A stretch of 64,000 nucleotides of DNA from NCBI RefSeq assembly GCF_032118995.1, contig NC_092650.1, forward strand, positions 15,766,501 through 15,830,500, in the 5' to 3' direction. Source of the stretch: Asterias amurensis. Its lineage: Eukaryota > Echinodermata > Asteroidea > Forcipulatida > Asteriidae. Positions 48,277 through 57,500 of this stretch are shown here, piece after piece; position 1 is the stretch's first letter, and every line of letters begins with the position of its first letter. Both the position numbers and the translations under genes were made by a program. The notes under the pieces were generated by a model. That model was not told where the DNA came from. It worked only from the letters and a program-made list of their open reading frames with translations, and did no database searches.

Positions 48277-48424
48277 TGGAGTGCGTTTTGGCTACCCCAA
48301 CCAGAAACAATCAATGGTCATCGGTTGCGCGTTTTCGCGTGTTCGGTTGAGCGCGGTGACAAGCTGTTCAGACCAACCAGTAACGGACTTGTTGAGTCGG
48401 TTGGGTAGCCAAAACACACTCCAA
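48277..48424. mobile_element. MITE with TGGAGTG ends
   Basis: TGGAGTGCGTTTTGGCTACC opposite GGTAGCCAAAACACACTCCA, ~23-bp arms. Confidence 0.8.
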
Positions 48425-48529
48425 GGAAGGTGGGACCACTGAACTTTTTACTTAATTTTAATATTGTAATTGTATTGTAGTTTTAGTTTTTTTTACATCA
48501 AAAAAATCAAATACACTGAGGCCAACCAC

Positions 48530-48640
48530 CAGACCACACAGTGTGCAAATCGAACATTTTCAACTGTGGGTGCCGAGTTTTTATTTGTACATGTACCGAG
48601 TTTGTGGTGTCGAGTATGCAAGGTGCCGAAGTGACCGGAA
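48530..48640. mobile_element. Family H fragment
   Basis: GGGTGCCGAGTTTTTATTTG to GCAAGGTGCCGAAGTGACCG matches the right half of 61964-62363. Confidence 0.65.
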
Positions 48641-49311
48641 CACGTACATTCCCACCAGCACCAGCATGTAGTAATAAAAGGTAAAAGTACGACTACGAGT
48701 TTCAGGTTTTTGTTTTTGTTCGTAAATATGTACTCAGAAATAGTTAATTTTATCGCAAACGTAAAATTATCATACTCACCCTGTGAAAAGACAACTAAAT
48801 ACTTTATGTAGGCACAATTTACACTTCTAAATGTCAATCATACGAAGGTTTACGGTTCGAGAAAATTTTGACATTTTTTTCTTCTTGATTGAATAAACCG
48901 CTCGTTGAACAAATCTCGTTAAGATTAGCGCAAGCGCAGTTTGTTCAATAATATTGGTTGAGCGCCCTCTCGTGACGGCAAATGCTAGGTTTTTGTTATG
49001 TTGTGTGTGTACACAAAAAATACACGTGGGTGTCGCTAGCTACACACATGCAAAACCGGAAGTAAGTTATGATTGTATTAAATTTTGCAATGTCGTTGAC
49101 GAGTGTTGTCATGGGTCTCAAATGTAGTTATTATGTATGTACACATGTGTAGTTGTTCTGTCGCCAGTGCAATTCTTTTTATGTGGAGAAGTTCTTATTC
49201 CGCCCGGCCATTAATGTCGGGAGGATGGTTAGTAACCCGGTTACGTTATCGCAGCTATAATTTCAATAACGATTTTTTGATCTTCCACCAGACAACTTTT
49301 CCTTCTGAATA

Positions 49312-50688
49312 ATGTCGACAGTGCATAAAGTAACAACCGAACATGGACTTGAGTTTGTGCACAAACAACTTCGGAAAACTTTCAAGATGGTCAAGCAGCA
49401 ACAGTTGGTCTGGCAGGACGTCACGGTAGAATCCCTCTCGTTGGTCAAGTCACTGACAAACTTAGGGGAGCAGCTGCAGTGTTCTCGCCTTGCTGCCCAA
49501 GAAGGCAGCTCTGATGTACTGCAGCAGTTTCCAGACCTCCAAGCGAGGCTGGAGTTTAAGCTGCTGCAATCAGCAGAGGTGGTGATGACGCGGTTGAAAT
49601 CTTGTCTGTAAGTTTTTTTTAAATAATAACAATCATAACAATTTAATAGATGTTAAATCATTTGCAGTACCCGCTGCTAAATCATAGGATTCAAACTGCC
49701 CCTAGCTTTCAGACAATCTTGGTGGTCTAGTTGGTATGACACTGCTCAAGAATGGCAGAGGTCGTGGGTTTGAATCCAACCCGAGTAATATGCCTCTGAT
49801 ATTTTTTCACAGAACTCTGGTAAGTCCCGAGTATACAGTGCTGACACACATCGGTGTACATTGGTATAAACCAAATGAATAACAATAATATTTATTTCTC
49901 CAGGGTCGTTACCAAAGTATGGCCCTACCTTTCACTGTCATTTAAATTTGTTCTTCCTCCAGAGAGACGATGGAAGACGTTTGCCACAAACACATGCAGT
50001 ACGGTACCTACTCACTCAATGCATATCACAATCACTACAGGGAGATCGGCACAGTGAAGGTGTCTACAGCCTCGGCAACGTGGCCATCTATAGCAGACAT
50101 GCTGCAGTGGGTTACAGATTTGAGCGTATTGTACAGGAGAACGTATCCTTTATGAAACAGCCGAGGGCGCTGTTCATGCTGGTACCACCTGGGTCAAGTC
50201 GACCATCGGGTGATTTTGCGTGGTACCCAGGAAGTATTTCATGTGTAGTTAACCATGGAATTTTAGCCTAGTGGTTGACAAAATGGTCGCCACCCAAAAT
50301 TGCTCAAGGTCAAGGGGCACAACACATTTGGTAAATAATTATTCCAAAAGCACAAAAATTGCTAAGCAGTGAACATTTTGACTGAGCAGAAACTGCTCAG
50401 CTAAATGTCATACAATGTTCATTGTTTGTGACTGGTTGCCTGCTGATTTTGGCTTAGCGTATAACTTGTTAAGCACAATTTTCTGCTAGACTCTTTATGC
50501 GATGAAGTCAATGTACAGACTCTTAATGCTCCTTGACTCTGAACGACTGTCCCAGTTTTGCCGAGAAGACGTGGATGTTTGATACGGTCTCGTATGATAG
50601 TCTAGATGAGATGTCGGGATTGGTGAAAAGGTGGTCAAAGAATGACAAGGAACTGACGACTGCAGTAAATAGTAAGATTGCAAAGTGA
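49312..50688 (+). CDS. AIRIM: AFG2-interacting ribosome maturation factor (C1orf109 family), complete, 3 coding exons
   Basis: Exons 49312-49607, 49963-50142 and 50556-50688 join in frame to 202 aa (human C1orf109: 203). The ATG follows an in-frame TGA two codons upstream. Matches to the human protein include LRKTFKMVKQQQLVWQ (human LKKCFPVVEEQQGLWQ), SLTNLGEQLQ, QQFPDLQARL, SIADMLQWVTDLSVLYRR, and a C-terminal helix ending LVKRWSKNDKELTTAV. There is no transmembrane segment or catalytic motif; the protein looks all-helical. Known role: with CINP and the AAA ATPases SPATA5/SPATA5L1 it forms the 55LCC complex, which strips recycling factors from pre-60S ribosomes. The divergent position next to borealin, also the human arrangement, supports the call independently. 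Intron 1 holds a tRNA-like SINE. Confidence 0.93.
49718..49865 (+). mobile_element. tRNA-like SINE of a second family in AIRIM intron 1
   Basis: TTGGTGGTCTAGTTGGTATG (box A-like) and GGGTTTGAATCCAACCC (box B and T-arm). The tail is unrelated to the main SINE family here. Confidence 0.6.
50340..50480. mobile_element. Family D-like MITE remnant in AIRIM intron 2
   Basis: AAAAATTGCTAAGCA and TTAAGCACAATTTTCTGC motifs without clean ends. Confidence 0.4.
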
Positions 50689-50814
50689 AATTGTAACTCA
50701 TACCCCCCCCTTCCCGCCCCCTCCATTCCCCAAAACATACACTCAACTTGTAAACCCGGTAAATGAAGAACTGCTTTGTTTGCATGTACTTGTTATTGAA
50801 TCTAGCGACAACCC

Positions 50815-50995
50815 CATTGATTTTCATTAGCAAAATTTCAAAAGCCAAAATTATTTGCTAAGCAGAAACTGGCTATCAGCCAAAATGCCATACAATGTTT
50901 ATTGTTAGCGCCTGTGTTCCTGCTAATTTTTGCTTAGCAAAAGAAATTGCCCAATTACCATTTACTGCTAGACACCTTTATGGAATTGGGACAAG
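50815..50995. mobile_element. Family D-like MITE remnant
   Basis: TTTGCTAAGCAGAAACTGGC and TTTTTGCTTAGCAAAAG; right edge TTTATGGAATTGGGAC. Confidence 0.5.
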
Positions 50996-50997
50996 TG

Positions 50998-51126
50998 GTC
51001 GATTTCACAAAGAGTTAGGACTAGTCATAGGAGATGTAAAAAATGCATGGCTAGTCCTCAGTTAGGGCGAGTAACTCGTCCTAACTCGAGATAAGACACC
51101 AGTCCTAACTCTTTGTGAAATCCACC
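50998..51126. mobile_element. Family E MITE
   Basis: GTCGATTTCACAAAGAGTTA and TAACTCTTTGTGAAATCCAC ends, TAGTCCTCA/TCGTCCTAACTCGA interior. Confidence 0.85.
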
Positions 51127-51198
51127 CCAGGGCTGGTGGTGTGCATTTAAAGTGTACCATCAAAGCGAAGTGAAGAAAAATAGATGCCTTTAATTGTG

Positions 51199-51584
51199 TT
51201 AAAGGCAGTAGACACTATTTGTAATTACTCAAAATAGTTATTAGCATAAAGCCTTACTTGGTGACGAGTAATGGGGAGAGGTTGATGGTATAAAACATTG
51301 TGAGAAATGGCTCCCTCTGAAGTGCCATATTTTTTGAGAAAGAAGTAATTTTCCTTGAATTTGATTTCTAGACCTCAGATTTAGAATTTGAGGTTTCGAA
51401 ATCAACCATCTAAACGCACACAACGTTGTGTGACAAGGGTGTTTTTTCTTTCATTATTATCTCGCAACTTCGACAGCCAATTAAGCTAAAATTTTCACAG
51501 ATTTTCAATTTTATGCATATGTTGAGATACAGCAAGTGAAAAGACTGGTCTTTGACAATTACCAATAGTGTCCAATGTCTTTAA
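51199..51584 (-). mobile_element. Full-length family A TTAA MITE
   Basis: TTAA both sides, AGGCAGTAGACAC and GTGTCCAATGTCT ends, reverse orientation. Confidence 0.88.
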
Positions 51585-51960
51585 ATTCCTCATTTTCAAG
51601 GGGTTGATTCTCGCACATAAACACTGAAACCAAGTTACATGTATGTGGATTTTTTAAACTATTCTGTTTGTAACATTCTTTGCTTGACAAAACTTTTAAA
51701 ACAATTTTCACACTAGTCAGTGTTAACTTCAATTGGTCTTGCAGATTGTTTTATAAAATTTATTTTGTAATTCAGGTATTTCGATTGCGTGTTACTTTCC
51801 CGGTAGGTATTCTGTCTCATGTGGAGTTCTTCATGGCGGATGGGTGAAGATCAGTTTATGAAATCTTTTGCATGGTCAACTAAAGCAGATGTTTGACACA
51901 CAGCCTTTTCGCGGCTTATAACCATTGCCCTGATAAGCATGTACAGTGTACTGCCATTTT
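51585..51960. other. Unassigned stretch
   Basis: Nothing recognised between the family A MITE and the GATCAG tandem region. Confidence 0.35.
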
Positions 51961-52390
51961 TGGAGATGGTATGTACTGATCTTGATTTTGAGAAAGACTG
52001 AGAGAAGAACAGGATCAGTTATGTACTGATCTTCACAGCGCTTGAAGGAAGACGTTGTTGAGATTGATGGCTTTGAGAATGAGAAGAGAATGGGATCAGT
52101 TACGTACTGATCTTCAGTAGAACTTGAAAGGAGAAGAGGCTTGAGGCTGATGTCATTAGAAATGAGAGGAGAACGGGATCAGTTACGAGACAACCCAATG
52201 AAAATTTAAAATGGATACAAAAGAGGAAGGGATGGAGACAAAATTAAAGGACGAGATTTTAAAGGAAGAAAAAAAAATAGAAAAAAAAAGGACAAAAAAG
52301 GCTATAGAGAGATCAGTTATGAACCAACCTGATGAAAATAGCTAAAAAGGAGGAAAGGAAGACGCCATGGAGACAAAATTTAAGGATAGG
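51961..52390. repeat. Degenerate ~80-bp tandem repeats, purine-rich
   Basis: GGATCAGTTA(T/C)GTACTGATCTTC occurs near 52012 and 52092, GGGATCAGTTACGAGACAACC near 52177, and ATCAGTTATGAACCAACC near 52313. ATGGAGACAAAATT repeats at about 52232 and 52369. Confidence 0.65.
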
Positions 52391-52392
52391 AG

Positions 52393-52769
52393 CTTTGGTA
52401 CTGGACACATTTGGCAATTATTCAAAATATATATTAGCATCAAACTACTTGGTAATGAGCAATGGAGAGCTGTTGATACATGGAGTATAAATTATTGTGA
52501 GAAACAGCCCCCTCTGAAGTAACAAAGTTTTTGAGAAATTGAATTTCTCACTAAAATATTTGAATCTGAGAAAGACTTCAGGCCGGAAGCCCTTCTCAGG
52601 CATCTGAAAGCACACAAATTTGTTCATTGATGGCGTTTTTTCTTTCATTATTCTCTTGCAACTTCGATGACCATTTAAGTCTAAGTTGTCACAGGTTTGT
52701 TACTTTATGCATGATGGGATACACCAAGTGAGAATACTGGTCTTTGACAATTACCAAATGGTGTCCAGG
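52393..52769 (-). mobile_element. Diverged family A MITE abutting family E
   Basis: GGTACTGGACACATTTGGCA to ACCAAATGGTGTCCAGG. The right TTAA is missing; the next base starts the family E element. Confidence 0.75.
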
Positions 52770-52770
52770 G

Positions 52771-52941
52771 GGTGGATTTCACAAAGGTAGTCCTAACTTA
52801 GGACTAGTCCTAAGCAATGCTAAAAGATAGGACCAGTCCTAAGTTAGGATGAGTTACTGGTCCTAATCTTAGGACCAGTCCTATCTCTTAGCATTGCCTA
52901 GGACTAGTCCCAAGTTAGGACTACCTTTGTGAAATCCACCC
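52771..52941. mobile_element. Family E MITE, near-perfect palindrome
   Basis: GGTGGATTTCACAAAGGTAG and CTACCTTTGTGAAATCCACC are exact complements. The interior TAGGACTAGTCCTA-type motifs continue the stem. Confidence 0.9.
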
Positions 52942-53205
52942 CTGTGCTTTTAAAGTTCAGTATCTTGAACATTTACAACATTGTATTTTACTGCATATTA
53001 TTTGATGATGACGAGGAAATAAAAACACATAACTCTCCTATATTTGTAAAGTGATGTTTGATTTTATTTACAAATTATAAAACACAAATTGTAAACGATT
53101 TGGGGGTCGAAAAATTTACTAGAGTAGGATTTGAACAAACAGCATCTGGATTAAGGTGCCAACTCAGACAGCTATTGGGGTAGATAGCTCAGTTGGTAAA
53201 GATTA

Positions 53206-53372
53206 AGGGAATCAATGTGTGGTGAAGTGGTTCAACAAGCGGTTTAATCCTGCGCCGAGGCCTGGACTTGGAAATTTTACAGTGACGAAGTCGAGGTAAA
53301 TTATCAAGAACCAGGCCTTGGCGGGTTTAAATCACTAGTTAAAAAACGATTCAACACACTCTGATTCCCATT
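53206..53372. mobile_element. Possible MITE with GGGAATCA ends
   Basis: GGGAATCAATGTGTGGTG opposite CAACACACTCTGATTCCC. The interior has GGCCTGG and CCAGGCC pairs. Confidence 0.55.
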
Positions 53373-53845
53373 CATGAATACCTTTCGGTCAAAAAACATC
53401 AACACTTTTGGTTAAAAGGTAAAATAAATGCAGAAATAATAACTATTCAATGATTTCTTTCAACACAAAACCCCTCCAGCTATGAAACAACACCTCGTGA
53501 TGCCCTCTCGACCAATCAGAATGGATAATGAATGTTGATTCAAATCCTGTTTTAGTCAAGCGTTGACATATTTGTCAGTAAGTTAGCCTGCCTTCCAGAT
53601 CTTTACACTTCACAACTCCCTGCAAGATTGTAACCTTGTCAGTTTGTGGGATCTTGCATAATGATATCACAAGCCCCAAAACAGCGCCCTCACTAAGGTC
53701 AATAAGGACCTACCATGGGCTGAGAGTAGTGTGCGTACCAACTCCCATTGTTCGACCGGGTAACTCGGCTGGTATCTGTCCCTAAGTCAGCCTGCCTTGA
53801 TTCAGAGTTTTACAGCCCACATTGGCTTGCAAGATTGTATTATTG

Positions 53846-53896
53846 TCAGCTTGTGGGATCTTCAATCTTGGCTCTCTTTGCCGTTATGTCCATGTC
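53846..53896 (-). CDS. DHX35: Alternative or duplicate terminal coding exon 3 of DHX35
   Basis: Third copy of the last DHX35 exon, 427 bp beyond copy 2. It keeps the CCCAG acceptor, 17 codons, frame and stop, and reads DMDITAKRAKIEDPTS. Its flanks match copy 2 closely, so copies 2 and 3 arose by a later duplication of a ~427-bp block. Confidence 0.6.
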   Translation of the reverse strand, partial: DMDITAKRAKIEDPTS

Positions 53897-54272
53897 CTGG
53901 GTGTTTTTGAGATATTGCTGAAAATCCAGAGCGAATATACCCGTCCCAGAAGAATATTCCCCTGTAGGAATACGCAATCGGTAACTATGCTGGTATCTGT
54001 CCGAAGTTAGCATGCCTTTATTCAGAGTTTTACAGCCCACATTGGCTTGCAAGATTGTAACATTGTCAGTTTGTGGGATCTTGCATAATGATATCACAAG
54101 CCCCAAAACAGCGCCCTCACTAAGGTCAATAAGGACCTACCATGGGCTGAGAGTAGTGTGCGTACCAACTCCCATTGTTCGACCGGGTAACTCGGCTGGT
54201 ATCTGTCCCTAAGTCAGCCTGCCTTGATTCAGAGTTTTACAGCCCACATTGGCTTGCAAGATTGTATTATTG

Positions 54273-54323
54273 TCAGCTTGTGGGATCTTCAATCTTGGCT
54301 CTCTTTGTCGTAATCTCCATGTC
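54273..54323 (-). CDS. DHX35: Alternative or duplicate terminal coding exon 2 of DHX35
   Basis: A near copy of the terminal exon at 54501-54551. It has the same CCCAG acceptor, the same length (17 codons), the same frame and a TGA at the same place. It reads DMEITTKRAKIEDPTS. Three or four residues differ from the proximal exon and no stop interrupts it. It would splice in phase 0 from the 55373 donor. Whether it is used needs RNA. Confidence 0.6.
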   Translation of the reverse strand, partial: DMEITTKRAKIEDPTS

Positions 54324-54500
54324 CTGGGAGTTTTTTTAGATTTTGCCGAAAATCCAGAGCGAATATACCCACCCAGGACGAATATTCCCAAGTAGGAATA
54401 CACAATCTGAAAAGCATAAACCTACAGTATCTGTCCTCAAGTTTGTCTGCCTTGATCCAGAGCTTTACAGCCCACAGCGGCCAGCCAGATTGTAACAATG

Positions 54501-57500
54501 TCAGCTTGTGGGATCTTCCATCTTGGCTCTCTTGGCTGCAATTTCCATGTCCTGGGAATTAAATGATACAAAATGCCTTCACATTAACAAGGTTTTAGTT
54601 AAAGGCAGTGGACACTATTGGTAATTACTCAAAATAATTATTGGGATAAAACCTTTCTTGGTGACGAGTAATGGGGAGGGGTTGATGGTATAAAACATTG
54701 TGAGAAACGGCTCCCTCTGAAGTGCCATAGTTTTCGAGAAAGAAGTAATTTTCCACGAATTTGATTTTGAGACCTCAGATTTAGAACTTGAGGTCTCGAA
54801 ATCAACCATCTAAATGCACACAACTTCGTGTGATAGGGGTGTTTTTTTCTTTCACTGGTATCTCACAAGTTTGATGACCGATTGAGCTCAAATTTTCACA
54901 GGTTTTGTATTTTATGCTTAGGTTGAGATACACCAACTGTGAAGGCTAGTCTTTGACAATTACCAATAGTGTCCACTGCCTTTAAGATATAAAGGCAAAA
55001 GCGACCAGTCAAAAAAAAAAAAAGGTTGCTGCTTAACCCTTTGTCACGCATACCGCCCGGAGGCACCCCGCTCATTACTCAGCCGACCCTGAGGTTTGAC
55101 ATGGTTTTTTTATATAGTTCTAAACATGCGATTAAAATGCAGCAAATAGCCATAGATGGGGCGAGTTTTCAACAGTTGAAAAATAGCACATGGTCCCCAG
55201 AAAGACAAAATGACGCTGTCCATCTTCAAAGGTTCAAAGGTCAGAAGTCCTTCATGTACTACCAATGCATGTCCGAGTAGGTGCTTTTCTGTGTGGGACG
55301 GATGCAAAACTAGCATCTCAAAGGTCTCTAAGTGGGAGATTTCCCGATATTGAGTTTTTGTTGACTACTTACCGTACCATACTGGTAGTAATGAGGAGCA
55401 AGCTCATACAGCCAGCTCGGCTCGATGACCGTCAAGTCCCTCATGTAGTCCTTGTTAGTCTGTAGAACTTCATGAAATACCACCCTGAAAATATACACCA
55501 AGCCGGAAGACAGTTATGGGTTGAACAAAGAAAAATTTACTAGAGTTGAACTTGACGTATGGTCTCTCCGGATTAATGCGCCGGCACTGTACTCTCTAAG
55601 TGGGGTGTTGTAAATTACAGAATGGGGGTTCGAGTCCTGGCCTGTTGTTAACTAACACGGTCGGCCATTTATGGGAGTCAAAATTTTGACTCCCATAAAT
55701 GGCCGACCGTGATAGTTTGCGACGTAAAAGGAAAACCATGCAATTTTGAGTGATACTTGTGTGGATTAGTATATTCTACTTTTAAAACATCTTTCTAACC
55801 ATATGCATTTCATAACAAACGGTTTCAAACACTTTTAATAGACCAACTCGATCGATCCAAGGCAACGTGTTCCCTTAACGCTTCCCAGATTCAAATTTTG
55901 GAACATAAAAACTAATATCTTTTCACATTACATCGAAGTGAAATGTTTCTCAAAATGCTTAACCGGTACTCTATCAAACACTACTGTAGGCTTCTTACCA
56001 AAGCTTTTTATTGCCATTCATTTTAAGAGTGATAACCAAACCTTCCCTTTAAAGCCATCCGACACTTTCGGTAAACAGTATTGTCCAAGTCCCACACTTC
56101 GTGTATCACAACTTCTATATCAAAGAACAAACCTGTGAAAATGTGGGCTTAATCGGTCATTGGAGTCCGGAGAAAATAACAGGAAAACCCACCCTTGTAT
56201 CCGCGCGTTTCGCCGTGTCATGACATGTGTTTAAAATAAATATGTAGTTCTCATTAACGAGAATTTATATTGTTTTACCATTTTCTCGAAAAGTAAAGCA
56301 TTTCATGGACTAATATTTCAAGAGCAGTCTTTCACCATTACCTTCTGTAAACCCTGTAAATTATTTGTAAATCAGTGAACCTTTTTTTTTTCCTGAACCG
56401 AAAGGGTCCAATGGCTTTTAATGCAAGAAATGAACGTTACCAGTGTGGCGGTTTCTCGGTGTACAGTACTGATGAAGGATGGACATGGATGGAATGGTCG
56501 TCTCGAATCGTCCGGTACTCCCCGCTCGGATGCAACCTGGCTGCATTAGCGAAGAACCCCGCAACAACGCAACGACAAACGGAGTCAACGTCTCCCTCGC
56601 TTGACACAATCTTCACCTTGAATTTCTTGAGCAGTTTTTTAAGTTGTTCCCTCACAGTCATCGCTCTGCAGAGACCTTTTCCGAGAAACAGAATGTTCAA
56701 TTGCAAAAATTAATTAATTGCAAAAATCTTTTTAAAAAAATTATTTATCGAGTAACAACCACAAGGGAAAGTGACTGACAGATCTTCACAAATAAGGAGA
56801 CTGCCAACATTCAGGGATGGGATAGGCTGTTTAAAAAAAAAAAAACTGAACTGAGAGCTCAAAGCATGAAAGCTTGAGAGAGTGGGAAGCTTGTGATCGC
56901 GAACCTGCTTGCACACATTTATCTTTAGTTTTAAAAACAATACCAATCTATTTGGTCTCATCTTCCCATTTTTATTAATTTGATGTAAAAAATAAAAAAA
57001 TAAAAAATGGATTTTAAAAACGGCTCTCAGTTGGTAGTTTGATCAAAAGTTGGCAATTTGATAAATATTTGTACAATATTGAACCAAAGCACCTTGTAAA
57101 CCATTACAGTTCAAAATGTAGCCCCATAAACCTTGAAGGAAAAACTGAGGGTTTTGATACGCCCCTAGGGGTGTGATAAAGCGCTATTGAGAACCCAGTA
57201 TTATTATTTTGTACTATTACCGCCTACCTTTGTAGTTGAGATAATTTTCATGGCACCATCTTGAATTTTTGCCAAACTGTATAGGAAGAAAATGCAACAT
57301 TAGCTTTAAAAACAGTCTTGTTTGACAGAAAAAACAGAACTCTCACATGGTCTCTCCTGTTGCCTCTGGTCTATGCCTTAATACCCCTTTGAAAGTTTCC
57401 TGAAGACTTTTAAGATTTTCAGATGGAATCTGTACCCTTCGCAAAATGACAATGGCCGTGCTCTCTCAAAGATGTAATTCCAGGTCTGCAATCGCTACAC

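Larger units (their letters stand above)
47142..49311. promoter_or_regulatory. Divergent borealin/AIRIM intergenic region
   Basis: Both ATGs face outward from this 2.2-kb gap, so both promoters must lie within it. The middle is occupied by a family B MITE, a ~148-bp MITE and a family H fragment. The 48840-49310 part is free of recognised repeats and includes GCGCAAGCGCAG. A single shared promoter is possible but unproved. Confidence 0.5.
53585..54560. repeat. DHX35: Five-unit tandem array over the 3' end of DHX35
   Basis: Units begin near 53585, 53790, 54010, 54217 and 54445, each with a GCCTGCCTT-like start and a shared TTTACAGCCCAC...TGTGGGATCTT core. Units 2, 4 and 5 carry the coding exon. 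Units 1 and 3 instead carry GCATAATGATATCACAAG and an unrelated stretch. The block of units 1-2 repeats as units 3-4 with a 427-bp shift (for example CACTAAGGTCAATAAGG at 53691 and 54118). Confidence 0.85.

Noticed and set aside
47944-48408. 154-codon open frame between borealin and AIRIM
   Set aside because: It starts in the right end of a family B MITE and runs into another MITE; no resemblance to a protein family and no splice context.
49718-49800. Second possible tRNA gene in AIRIM intron 1
   Set aside because: The T-arm looks good but the acceptor stem does not pair and the sequence runs into a SINE-like tail.
53585-53790. A fourth and fifth copy of the DHX35 terminal exon (units 1 and 3)
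   Set aside because: They share the flank and last few codons only; the coding part is replaced by unrelated sequence and no acceptor lies in place.
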